A DNA stretch of 46,045 nucleotides from CAZWRV01 sp964636325. GTDB taxonomy: Bacteria > Verrucomicrobiota > Lentisphaeria > Victivallales > GWF2-50-93. The notes under the pieces are model-generated. The model was not told the DNA's origin and made no database searches. It saw nothing but the letters and a program-made list of their open reading frames with translations. Location of the stretch: positions 1 to 46,045 of the forward strand of contig CAZWRV010000047.1 of assembly GCA_964636325.1 (NCBI GenBank). Direction: 5' to 3'. Positions 33,624 to 43,700 of this stretch are shown piece by piece. Position 1 is the stretch's first letter. The number at the start of each line of letters is the position of its first letter. A program made the translations under genes and the position numbers.

Positions 33624-35597
33624 ATGATAAAGATTGAACAGCTGGAAAATGGATGGCGCTTAAAAAATGGAAACATGACCTTGGATATTTCCCGAATGAC
33701 CGGCTGCCTTTCGGCGCTGACCGTCAATGCGGCCAAGGTGTTCGAGTGGACGCGCCATGAAGGCGATGTCGTGGTTCGCGACGACCGGATGGAACGGTCT
33801 TTCGGACATAAACACCTCCGCAAGGTGAATGTGGAGTCCAAGGGCGATGAGCTGCGCATCGAGAAAATTTTCAAGGATGCGCCATGGAGGCTTTTGGAAA
33901 CATACCATGTGGAGGATGACACCGTCAGGTGGGAGGCTCAGTTAGTTCTTGAAAAAGGCGAATACAGATCCTGCGAAATCTCCTACCATATCCCTTGGCC
34001 GCAGCCGCTTTATCCAATGCTCTTCTGGGCACCGCGCGAAGGCATGCCGTCGGCGCCGCACCGTTTTGCTGAAATATCTCTGGAATACGGCGAAATCACC
34101 AGTGGAATCCTTATGCCTGTCCTTGTGTCGTTCCGGCCGGACAAGGATGCCGGACTCCTTCTCGCTATGCCTTTCGACTTTAAAACGCCGAGGTTCCGGT
34201 TCATCAGCGAATACCGCAATCCGGCTCTTAGGGCAAGCTTCGACTGGATGGCACTCTCGCCTGGCAAGCCGTCCAGAACAAACCTTATTATGCGCGGCAC
34301 GGGCGGCAACTGGCGGCCTGCGCTCGGCTGGTTGTACGAACGCTACAAGGAATATTTCGAGCCTCGCTCCAAGCTCATTGATGATCTTTGGGGAGGCCAT
34401 ACGGGAGGATCGCCCGCGATATCCCTGAAACAGGCTCGGATTATGGTGGAACTTGGCCTGCGCTGGCACGAGATTCATGGCCACTTTCCAATATATGGGG
34501 ACTACCATCCGGAGGGCATCGACAAGTGGGAACCGGTTCACCCGATGGCGAACTGGCCGGATGTGCATGGCATATCTCCTGAAACCGTTCGGAAAACACT
34601 CCGGAATCTTCATAAGGTCGGAACGGCAGGGTTACCATACATCCAGGTGTCCGGCGACGGCAGCTTGCGGCTCGGCCCGGAGATCGTAGATGCATCAAAG
34701 GTGCTCGATCTTTACGGCGAGCCCATTGCCGACACCAATTATCTGGGCACAAATTATCAACTGAACTCCGACTTGGCTCTCCCGTTCGGCAAGGACATTA
34801 CCCGCCAGATCGACGGCATGGTCAAGCGTTACCCCGATATGGACGGCGTGTTCTTGGATCAGGGATGCTACAACTTTGTAGATACGGCGCACGACGATGG
34901 CATCACCGCAATCGAGAACCGGCCGTGCTATATGACCGGATTAAACTATTATCCCCACCTCGAACATCTCTCCAGGTTGCTCCACCCTGAAAAAGCAATC
35001 ATCGCCAACGCCCCGCACTGCATCGGGATCATGAAATACATAGATGGATTCATGGCCGAACACTGGGGATGGCTCTGCGACCTGCTTAAATGGTACAGCC
35101 TTTCCAAGCCGATGTTCTTCTTCCTCTATCATACATCGGACAGGGACATCGAAATGATGTTCCAGCGCTGCCTTGTCCACGCGGCAGGTTATACGAGCTT
35201 CCCTAGCGCCATGCCGTCCAAGAGCCTGTATGACAGGTATTGCCCTCTGGTTCAGCGGCTGTTCCGCCGCAAATGGGTTTTCGATCCGGAACCGATCACA
35301 TTCCCCTCCGGGTTCAACGGAAATGTATTCCGAGGCGCCTCGGGGAACTTGCTGGCGAGCGTCGTAAGCGAGGTGCCCCGCCTAAGGGGCCGTCGGCTCG
35401 GTACGCATAGCGTTGCCGTCAAGACGGCCGATACAGAAGAGGTAAAGCGCGTCACCCTTCAGCAACCGGGTGGAAGGATTGTCCCGATACCTTTTAAAAA
35501 GGACAACGGTGCCGTTCTTTTCGACGTGCCGGGCGGCATTGTAGCCGCGGTGGCGGAACTGCACATTTCCGGAAGAGATGCGCGCAAAGATCGTTGA
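33624..35597 (+). CDS. Putative glycoside hydrolase: beta-sandwich plus TIM barrel, family unknown
   Basis: The 657-residue protein without signal peptide has an N-terminal beta-sandwich of about 230 residues (ISRMTGCLSALTVNAAKVFE, HIPWPQPLYPMLFW). A barrel follows, in which MDGVFLDQGCYNF near residue 410 and GFMAEHWGWL near 475 place acidic residues at strand ends, as in GH36/GH31/GH101-like retaining enzymes. The C terminus is a small sheet. I do not recognise the exact family, and the catalytic residues are inferred. GAGAGGA precedes the ATG. Its position between the aminotransferase and the next pseudopilin suggests intracellular processing of a product made by the secreted enzymes. Confidence 0.65.
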   Translation: MIKIEQLENGWRLKNGNMTLDISRMTGCLSALTVNAAKVFEWTRHEGDVVVRDDRMERSFGHKHLRKVNVESKGDELRIEKIFKDAPWRLLETYHVEDDTVRWEAQLVLEKGEYRSCEISYHIPWPQPLYPMLFWAPREGMPSAPHRFAEISLEYGEITSGILMPVLVSFRPDKDAGLLLAMPFDFKTPRFRFISEYRNPALRASFDWMALSPGKPSRTNLIMRGTGGNWRPALGWLYERYKEYFEPRSKLIDDLWGGHTGGSPAISLKQARIMVELGLRWHEIHGHFPIYGDYHPEGIDKWEPVHPMANWPDVHGISPETVRKTLRNLHKVGTAGLPYIQVSGDGSLRLGPEIVDASKVLDLYGEPIADTNYLGTNYQLNSDLALPFGKDITRQIDGMVKRYPDMDGVFLDQGCYNFVDTAHDDGITAIENRPCYMTGLNYYPHLEHLSRLLHPEKAIIANAPHCIGIMKYIDGFMAEHWGWLCDLLKWYSLSKPMFFFLYHTSDRDIEMMFQRCLVHAAGYTSFPSAMPSKSLYDRYCPLVQRLFRRKWVFDPEPITFPSGFNGNVFRGASGNLLASVVSEVPRLRGRRLGTHSVAVKTADTEEVKRVTLQQPGGRIVPIPFKKDNGAVLFDVPGGIVAAVAELHISGRDARKDR

Positions 35598-35730
35598 CGA
35601 TACTGGCAAGGCGCTGGAGCCGGTGATTGTCGATTCGTGTGGATCTTCCGGTTCGTTCGGATGAATCGATTTAATGGCTCGTTGTCAGGAAAGACAGAGA
35701 CAAGTATTGGCGAATTGCATGGGGGTGTCG

Positions 35731-35838
35731 AACTGCGGTGTCCGCAGTTTTGTCGGGGTGAGAATATGTTGAGGGCGGAATTCTATTCCGTCGTCCGTCC
35801 GGCGGGTTAGCCCGCCGGATGGGAATCCGGAACGGAAT
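35731..35838. repeat. Dispersed palindromic element, copy B
   Basis: Hairpins are AACTGCGG/CCGCAGTT (35731-35749), CGGAAT/ATTCCG (35776-35790) and TCCGGCGGG/CCCGCCGGA (35798-35819), with an outer ATTCCGT/ACGGAAT pair closing near 35785 and 35832. CAGTTTTGTCG (35745-35755) and GAGGGCG 15 bases later match copy A at 8480-8619. It fills the 256-bp gap before the third pseudopilin; a strong AGAGGAGGAAAC ribosome site follows. Confidence 0.6.
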
Positions 35839-35853
35839 GTCAGAGGAGGAAAC

Positions 35854-36612
35854 ATGAAGAAGTATTTTAGCTGCATGGATGTCACCCTTCCCGGCGGTGG
35901 AAAATTTACGTTCCGTAAAATTTTCACGTTGATCGAACTCTTGGTCGTGATCGCAATAATCGCAATTCTGATGGCTATCCTGCTGCCGGCACTGAAGGAG
36001 GCCAAGATGATTACCAAGCGGGCTAGCTGCGCGTCCAACTTAAGTCAGATCGGATATGGGATAATCTCATACGCCGGAGACTGGGGAGGCTGGATGCCGC
36101 CTGGAAACGTATACTGGGATCTTGCCTGGTCTCCTTGTATCGACGTCTTGTACTATGACAATTACGTGAAGGCAAAACAGGCTTTCTACTGCCCCGGGTA
36201 TTGGGCGAGTTCCGCTTCAACATGCAGCAACAACTGCAATTCATGCCCGGAAACAGGATGGCAGGAGGGCAGCACATTGCGCTGGATCGGATATCTGTGG
36301 TTCGGCGGGCATAATCAGAGCGCCGGCTGGTGGTTTGCGGACGGAAGAGTCGCTATAAGTCTGACTAAGCACCCGTTGACAAGCGGGCAGATGGGGACGG
36401 TCAACCCCGCGAAAGTGTCGCCCTTGGTCGACATCAATTTCGAAGAGGTTCCGGAAGGTGTCTATTCCCATTCGGACCGCGCCAAGCCGAGAGGCGCAAA
36501 CCAGTGGTATATGGATGGACACGTCTCTTGGATCACTCCAGATCTTCTTGCACATGTTTCAAAGGGCGGGCCATATTATTTATGGTTGCGCATTGGCGAA
36601 GGGGTCCAATGA
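35854..36612 (+). CDS. Type II pseudopilin-like protein with H-x-DG tail, 3
   Basis: The 252-residue protein has a leader ending GGGKFTF, then RKIFTLIELLVVIAIIAILM, again with Ile instead of Gly before Phe and Glu at +5. The body contains two clustered cysteine pairs (STCSNNCNSC) and ends with the motif HSDRAKPRGANQWYMDGHVSW. AGAGGAGGAAAC precedes the ATG. Its stop overlaps the start of the next gene, a giant GH123-like protein, by four bases (ATGA), so the two are translationally coupled. That makes a functional partnership likely, for example export or surface presentation of the enzyme. A coding hairpin similar to that of the second pseudopilin lies at 35897-35927. Confidence 0.85.
   Translation: MKKYFSCMDVTLPGGGKFTFRKIFTLIELLVVIAIIAILMAILLPALKEAKMITKRASCASNLSQIGYGIISYAGDWGGWMPPGNVYWDLAWSPCIDVLYYDNYVKAKQAFYCPGYWASSASTCSNNCNSCPETGWQEGSTLRWIGYLWFGGHNQSAGWWFADGRVAISLTKHPLTSGQMGTVNPAKVSPLVDINFEEVPEGVYSHSDRAKPRGANQWYMDGHVSWITPDLLAHVSKGGPYYLWLRIGEGVQ
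35897..35927 (+). other. Coding hairpin, copy 2, at the pseudopilin leader
   Basis: GTGGAAAATTTACG (35897-35910) and CGTAAAATTTTCAC (35914-35927) form 12 Watson-Crick pairs, one G-U and one mismatch around the loop TTC. The right arm again encodes RKIFT, with different synonymous codons from copy 1, and the left arm follows those changes. Confidence 0.8.
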
Positions 36613-39600
36613 AGAACTCTGCCGCTGTCATCTGTGGCCTGCTGTTACCTTTGTCTGCTTTCATTCCCGCCGGAAACGCCGAGGAGCCGAAGCCTGTTTT
36701 TCATCTTTCATTCGAAAACGGACTGTCGCCTGATATTGGTTCAGCGGAAGCATGCAAGTTGCTTCAAGTCGGGACAGGGGAGGCTACGCCACTGTTTTAC
36801 GAGCATGGGCTTTCCGGAAAGGCGCTGCTGATCAGCGAGGATCCCAAAAGCGCCGGCTACATGGCGATTCCCAAGGAGATTGTTGAAAAGATCAAGGCGA
36901 GTGGAACGATTCTGTTCTGGGTGCGGGGATTGGAGAACTGGAACCTCTGGAGCGTTGGAGGTGGCGGAGCAGGTGCGTGGGCCACTTTTCTAAGCATGGG
37001 CGGAGGGCAAATTTATAAGTGGGAATGGTATGGAGGAATATGCCTCTTCGGGCATGGGCCGAGCATCTTCTACCCGAACTTTGACCAGTATCAGTGGACG
37101 CAGCTCGGCGTCTCCTGGCAGAGCGAGGGGGACGGGAAGTCACGGAACCGTATATATCTCGACGGCAGGATGGTCGGCGAAACTACCGGCACCATGAACC
37201 TGGACGGCTTAAGATTCGGCAGCCATGCAACGGCAAAAGGCGCCAGGCATCTGCTCGACGAACTTAAGATATACGACCGTGTCCTATCGGAATCAGACAT
37301 CATCCGCATCTACCGAAAAGACATGTGCCTTATAAACAGCCCGGCAGTATCGGTTCCAAGACTCAAGGCTTCCCCTGCAATTGACGGGAAAGTCAACGAT
37401 GAAGAATGGGCCGGAGCGGCTGAGATAAGCGGCATGATCGACTACGCCGCCGGAGAACAAGCTGAAGATCAAAGCGCCTTTTACCTTGGCTACGACGACA
37501 AGTATCTCTACGTCGCGATGAAAGGGGAGATGACTGAAAAGGCCCGTTCCAATCCGGCCTTTTATCTGGAAAAGTTCCTGCGCCCTGGAACAAGCGGACG
37601 CGACGAGAAGAAAATTGAAGATGACGACGCGGTGGAAATCGTCGTATCACCTGAATTCTGGAAAACGGAAGATCATAGAAAACCCGCCAGCTGGAAGGAA
37701 TATCGTCTCATGGCGAACGCCGTCGGCGGCTACGGCGCATGTTCATTTGGCTCCGACGGAACGAATCCGAAATGGGAAGTCAAATGGGAGACTGCAAGCA
37801 CGGCCACTTCCGCCGGATGGCAGTTCGAATCGCGTATCCCGTTCGATTCTTTCGGGGTTAAGACACCGGCGCCGGGAGATCGCTGGGGACTCCAGCTCGG
37901 TCGCATCTGGAAACATCTCAAGGATGAATACGATGTCTGGTGCTGGGGCGCTCGGACCTTGGCGGGCGAAGCAGTGTCGGCCCAAAGGCGCGGCCCCTTC
38001 TCTCAAAAAGACCCTCCGATTCCAGAACAGCCCGATCCTGTCCAGAGCTTGTATCTGCACTGCGCGACGAAGAATCCTTTTTCCCCAATGGGGTTAATGG
38101 AATTCGCCGGATCTGATACGCCGACGATACAGGTGGAAGGGATCGGGAGGCTCGCCGACAGAAAGATTGATTTCCAATCCGAGATCTTCAATCCGTCTGC
38201 GGCAGAACAAAATGTTAAGATAAAACTTTTCACAGACACTGACGAATTACGTTGCGAGGACACGCTCACCATTCCCGCCGGCGGAAAAAAGGAATTGGGC
38301 AAGAAGCATGAAATCAACAATCCCGCCACATCATGCCTGACCCTCGAGGTGTCCGACAAGGACGGAAGACCGCTTCATAGGACTGCGGTACCGTTCCACA
38401 TCGAGCAGGTTTTCAATGTCCGTGTCATTCAATATCCGAATTATGAAAGACTGCTTCTGGAGCTTGAACTGGGCGCATTCTCGGAGGTGCCGCTGAAGGA
38501 TATAGCTGTTGATCTATCGCTTGTTGATTCCACAGGCAAGGGCCTTTTGGAGAAAAAGGGCATGGGAGTTGACGCCCATCTGACCAAGATGGAAGTTGAT
38601 GCGAAGGGCATTGCTCCCGGTGAGTATACGGTTACGGTTGCTGTCCGCTCAGGGGAAAAATTACTTGTCAGGACCGAAAAGAAAATCAACATGAGCAGCA
38701 AGGCGCCATGGTGGAACAACCGATACGGGTTTGAGGACATGGACAACGACATGGTCCCATATCCCTGGTCCGACATGAAGCTGGAGGACGGCAAGATCAA
38801 GGTGTGGGGCAGGGATTACTGCTTCGGCAAGGGACTCTTTCCCGATCAGATTACGACCTTGGAGCGTCCCATCTTGCGGGCGCCGATTCGCCTTCTCGTG
38901 AAGACGGCCGACGGCGCGGTCCTCGACACTGCCGCCGCAGAAGCGAAGGATGCGTGGACAAAGAAAAGCCATACGCGCATTGAGGGGACAAGGGCAGTCG
39001 ACGCAGGCGCATTCTCGCTTGAGAACAGTTTCTGGGCGGAATACGACGGCCTGCTCTGGAACACGCTGACTTTCACTCCTAAGCAGAAGATCTCTGTCGC
39101 TTCGATGGAGCTTGAAATCCAGCTGACGAAAGAATTCACAGATGTCGTCAATGCCCCTGGCATACTTGTCGGGAAGTTGAAGCAGGAAGGAATAACGGGA
39201 GGCACCGGTGTCGTCTGGCTGGGCAACGGGGACGGCGGCCTTCAGTGGCTGTCGGGGGACGACAAGTGGTACGTCAAGGAACCGCAGAAAACCATGCGGG
39301 TTGAAGTCGGGCCTGAAGGTGCGACCTTGCGTCAGACGATAATTGATGTGACCGCTGACGTCGACAAACCTTACGACATCCAGTTCGGACTGATTGCCAC
39401 GCCGGTCAGGCCGAAAACATGGCGGACGCCTGAGCATCCGTCCTGCCGCGGCTGGCAGATCGGCGGCGGACCTTGGTTTCCGCAGGGGCTCGAATTCATG
39501 CCGGCCGCCGACCCGGGGACGGATTTCTACTGCGGAAGTCTTGGCGGGCGTATTTATGTCCATACTGCGCCTGTCAACACAGGATCCGACGCTTCGGGGA

Positions 39601-40763
39601 CTGAAGACTTCAAGGTATATGGGAATGAATGGCTCGAAAATCCGAATCAGCGCCCATCTCCCGGGGAAAAGCTCATATCAACCACCACGGAGTCGAAGAG
39701 CTACCGCGACTATTTCGTCTGGCGGCACTGGCGCTACCAGCAGAAATACCGTTTCAACGGGTTGTATTACGACAACCCCAATCGAAGCACGCTTGGCACC
39801 CGCGAGGTGATGAAGCGGCTGTATAATGTCGCGCTTCTCGACCACCGCTATGCCGCCAGGGATCACATCATAGGGATGGCCTCGAACGGATACATCAACA
39901 TGGGCTACATGGGGTTTGTTATTTATCATTGGGACGGAGAGCATTTGAATTCTGCAATCAACGACCGTCAACCCACCTACAAGGGCTTGATCGATCCTGA
40001 TGTCTTCCGTGCAGAATACATGGGCCACAATTTCGGGTGGACTGTGATGTTTCTGGGGCAGGCGCGGCTCAGCCGGAAAAACGTAGAGGCCAACGGCGGT
40101 CCCGAGGCGGTCATTGACCATCTGCAGGGATTGGAGCTTCTCCACGATTGCCCTCCCGGAACCTGGCACATTGAAGGAACTATGGATCAGGTCTGCAGCC
40201 GGGCGGTCAATGCGTACCAGAGGCTCAATCTTCGCCATTGGATTTATCAGTTTGTCCCCTACTGGCGGCAGGAGATCGTCAAGCTTCCCAATGAGGACAT
40301 GCTTGCATCTTTCTACATCGCACGTCCCTCACAGCTCAAGGCGGGCGATGCCATCAACGGATGGTACCATAACCAACAGTTCCAGAACTATTTTGACAAG
40401 TTCCTGCCGAGTTACATGAAACTCAACGCCTTCCAGGAAACTGAGGCCGTCAGGAAAGAACTTGAGAAAACAAATGACAAGGCCGTCATGATTGTCTACA
40501 ACAACAGCGATTTCAATGGAGAGATGCGTCTCAGGCCCGACTGGCAGAAGCTCGGCCTCGGCGCTCCGGAAGGACTGAAGGCCGAAAACGCCGTCCACAG
40601 CACGGGATTCCGCATCGAGAAGGCGAAGAACGAAAAGGGTAAAGAGGTCGAAAAAGGCGCTTTCTTCCCCCGTCCGGAAGAATATGCGAGAATCGAAGCA
40701 GATGAGATTGTCTTCCCAATGACCAAGTGGAATTACCGGATGATTGTACTGGAGAAAAAGTAA
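36609..40763 (+). CDS. Giant secreted GH123/DUF6067-like protein, 2
   Basis: The 1384-residue protein has a signal peptide (MKNSAAVICGLLLPLSAF, cleavage near AGNAEE). A LamG-like domain (about 25-240) is followed by a CBM9-like domain (PAIDGKVNDEEWAGAAEI near 255), beta domains and the GH123_N/DUF6067 region: WWNNRYGFEDMDNDMVPYPW, WGRDYCFGKGLFPDQITTLE, WLGNGDGGLQWL. In the barrel are LYYDNP near 1052 and DGEHLN near 1107. It is paralogous to the proteins on either side. The frame is open upstream to 36504, but the ATG at 36609 gives the signal peptide and the four-base overlap with the pseudopilin. It should act outside the cytoplasmic membrane; the substrate is unknown, perhaps an amino-sugar polymer. 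Confidence 0.75.
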   Translation: MKNSAAVICGLLLPLSAFIPAGNAEEPKPVFHLSFENGLSPDIGSAEACKLLQVGTGEATPLFYEHGLSGKALLISEDPKSAGYMAIPKEIVEKIKASGTILFWVRGLENWNLWSVGGGGAGAWATFLSMGGGQIYKWEWYGGICLFGHGPSIFYPNFDQYQWTQLGVSWQSEGDGKSRNRIYLDGRMVGETTGTMNLDGLRFGSHATAKGARHLLDELKIYDRVLSESDIIRIYRKDMCLINSPAVSVPRLKASPAIDGKVNDEEWAGAAEISGMIDYAAGEQAEDQSAFYLGYDDKYLYVAMKGEMTEKARSNPAFYLEKFLRPGTSGRDEKKIEDDDAVEIVVSPEFWKTEDHRKPASWKEYRLMANAVGGYGACSFGSDGTNPKWEVKWETASTATSAGWQFESRIPFDSFGVKTPAPGDRWGLQLGRIWKHLKDEYDVWCWGARTLAGEAVSAQRRGPFSQKDPPIPEQPDPVQSLYLHCATKNPFSPMGLMEFAGSDTPTIQVEGIGRLADRKIDFQSEIFNPSAAEQNVKIKLFTDTDELRCEDTLTIPAGGKKELGKKHEINNPATSCLTLEVSDKDGRPLHRTAVPFHIEQVFNVRVIQYPNYERLLLELELGAFSEVPLKDIAVDLSLVDSTGKGLLEKKGMGVDAHLTKMEVDAKGIAPGEYTVTVAVRSGEKLLVRTEKKINMSSKAPWWNNRYGFEDMDNDMVPYPWSDMKLEDGKIKVWGRDYCFGKGLFPDQITTLERPILRAPIRLLVKTADGAVLDTAAAEAKDAWTKKSHTRIEGTRAVDAGAFSLENSFWAEYDGLLWNTLTFTPKQKISVASMELEIQLTKEFTDVVNAPGILVGKLKQEGITGGTGVVWLGNGDGGLQWLSGDDKWYVKEPQKTMRVEVGPEGATLRQTIIDVTADVDKPYDIQFGLIATPVRPKTWRTPEHPSCRGWQIGGGPWFPQGLEFMPAADPGTDFYCGSLGGRIYVHTAPVNTGSDASGTEDFKVYGNEWLENPNQRPSPGEKLISTTTESKSYRDYFVWRHWRYQQKYRFNGLYYDNPNRSTLGTREVMKRLYNVALLDHRYAARDHIIGMASNGYINMGYMGFVIYHWDGEHLNSAINDRQPTYKGLIDPDVFRAEYMGHNFGWTVMFLGQARLSRKNVEANGGPEAVIDHLQGLELLHDCPPGTWHIEGTMDQVCSRAVNAYQRLNLRHWIYQFVPYWRQEIVKLPNEDMLASFYIARPSQLKAGDAINGWYHNQQFQNYFDKFLPSYMKLNAFQETEAVRKELEKTNDKAVMIVYNNSDFNGEMRLRPDWQKLGLGAPEGLKAENAVHSTGFRIEKAKNEKGKEVEKGAFFPRPEEYARIEADEIVFPMTKWNYRMIVLEKK

Positions 40764-40790
40764 TCGAATCTTTAAGCAGGAGTAATGAGG

Positions 40791-43700
40791 ATGATATTCG
40801 AACGATTCGGAAGATTGCTGTTATGCGCGGGGCTGATGACGGCAGGATTTGTGGGACATGCCGATGAAAATCAAGCTGTCGGGAAAGAGAAGGATACTCG
40901 AAAGTCCTATGCGCCAGACGATCTCAGGAAGATGATTTCGGTGGTGAAGGCGAAGAAGGCCCCGGTCGTTGACGGCATCATGGAAAAGAGCGAGTGGGAC
41001 GATGCCGTGCGGATCACCGGGCTTGTCAAGGCAGGCTGGGCGGGCCAACCGGGTGTGCAGGGGAATATTGAACATATCACCCGGATGGAGAACATCGCCA
41101 ACGACCAGTCCGCCTTCTGGATCTCGTACGATGACGAGAACCTTTATGTGGCCCATCTCAGCCCCCCTCCGGCGAACATCAGGGACAATCCGGCTATCAT
41201 CCAGGTGATGCTCAAGAAGAACCAGACCCTGCATGACTCAAACATAGACTTCGACGACAGCATCGACATCGAGTTCATGTCGCCCGTCTGTCCCGGCGGC
41301 GACAACTACATCATCCAGATCAACTCGATCGGCACGGTCTTCGACTGCATATGGGAGGGCGAGAAGGGGAAGATGAAAGGGATCACCGTCGGATGGGAGT
41401 CCGGCGTCGTCAGCAAGTCTACTCTGACTCTGGACGGATGGACGGTCGAGGCAGCGATACCGTGGAAAAATCTGGAGCCGAACATCCCGAAACCCGCGCC
41501 GGGCGATGTCAAGCACATGAACTTCGCCAGGCTCTGGCGCGAGATCATCGAGGAGTCGCACGCATGGCAGGGATGCGACGGTTACAGACCCAAAGGCGAG
41601 GTGCTTTTTACGGGCGATGAAGGGATCGTGGTGCAACTTTATGATACAGGCAATCTTCCGAGGGGGAAGGCCGTGTTCGCCGCACAGATCAAGAACCTTT
41701 TCAATTCGGACAAAAAAATTGTCGCGGAGGTCTCCACCGACTCCGGCGAGTTGAAGGACAAAAAGGAAATGATGCTGAAACCGGGCGGGAGCGCGCCGTA
41801 TAGCTTTACCGGCATGATCGCGGATTTCGCCACGACCAAGATTGCCTTCACCGTGACCGATGCGGAAACTGGCAAGGCTGTCCATGTGACCACCCTGCCG
41901 GTTATCCGGCCGACAAAACCGGATATATTCATCCGCCGATACCGCAGCAAAGAGATCATGAAGTTTGAAACGGACATTTCATTTATCGGAGCGGCAGACC
42001 TTAAAAAGACCAGTATCGCGCTTACGGTGGCGGACAAGGCCACGGGGAAACAGATTTTCACCAAGGCCTTCGACGGATTCATCTCGCACCAGACGGTGCT
42101 GGAACTCTCCACTAAGGGTTGGATCCCAGGTGATTATGAGGCGCATTTAGTCATCAGCGCGCCAGGCATGAAACCGTACGAGACAACTGTATCATGTGAA
42201 TATCCCCCGCTTCCGGAATGGTGGAACAACAGGCTCGGATACGAGGACATGGACAACGACATGGTGCCGTTTCCTTGGACGGACATGAAAGTCGCGGAAG
42301 GCACTGTCGGCGCGTGGGGACGGGATTATTGCTTCGGCAAACGGCTGATGCCCGAGCAGATCAGCACTCTCGGCTACCCTATCCTGCGCGCTCCAATAGG
42401 CTTGTCCTTGAAAGTCGCAGGTGGAGAGTCAATTGACACCTCGACGCTCGAATCAAAGGGCGAGTGGACAAAAACCAGCCGGACGCGGGTAGAAGGCAAG
42501 CGCGTTGTGGACGGCAAGGATGTTTCAATCGAAAACACCTTATGGGTGGAATATGACGGATTCATGTGGTACACCCTGAAAGTGGCTCCGCGAAAAAAGA
42601 TTGAGATTGCGGACATGGAACTTGTCATTCCTCTGTCCAAGGAATTCACCGATGTGATCAATCCGATGGACTATTCCCTGCGGACCACGGGCAAGCTGAA
42701 GCCGGAAGGCTACAGCGGTCCGCCGACACGGCCGATATGGCTGGGCAATGGCGACGGCGGCATCCAGTGGTTGAACGGTGCGGACAATAAGTTCTTCGTT
42801 CAAGATCCGATGAAAATCATACGGGTGGAGAATGGGAATGAAGGGGCTGTCCTGCGGATTGTGATGATAGACAAACCGACGGCGTTAGATACGCCCTACG
42901 AGGTGCAGTTCGGGATCATCGCCACGCCGGTGCGTCCCAAGCTGACCCGAACACCGTATTTCAAGGAAAGGAGTATATCGGGCGGAGGCCCCTGGTTCCC
43001 CAAGGGCATGGAATTCATGGCTGCGCCCGATCCGGGATCGGACTTTTACAGCGGCGGCAGCAAAGGAGGGCGCATATACGCGCACACAACGCCTATCAAC
43101 GTTTCACCCGATGCGATGGCGCTGGATGCTCTGGGGGAGAACGGCTATCTCTTCGCCGACGACTTCCGTGCCAATCCTGCGGAACGCAGCTTCATGGTGG
43201 TCACCGACCACCGGAGCCAGGCCGCACGTGATTATTATGTCTGGCGGCACTGGTGCTATCAGAAGAAGTACGGTTTTGCGGGAATCTATTACGACAGTCC
43301 TAGCGGTGTCATGCTGGGATTGCGAAATGTGATGAAGCGGCTCTACAACATTACTTTGAGAAATAATTTTTATGCTGGACGGGATATGGCCATCGGATTG
43401 CACAGTTCAGCCATGTTCGACATGTCGGCGGGCGGCTTCGCGTCATACAACTGGGATGGGGAGAACTACAACTCCATCATCAATGAGACCCAGCAGACAT
43501 ACCGAGGGACGATTGATCCGGCGCGGTACCGCGCCCAGCACATGGGGCACAACTTCGGATGGCCTATAATGTTCCTCGGCCAGGGACGCATCAAGAGGGA
43601 ATGGGTGGACGCCAACGGTGGACCCGAGGCGGTCTTCGATCAGATCTACGGCTTGAACCTGATCCACGACGGTCTCTGCGTGTGTTGCATCCTGCCGGGA

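Noticed and set aside
36504..36608. Upstream extension of the second GH123-like protein
   Set aside because: Lies in the pseudopilin and would bury the signal peptide.
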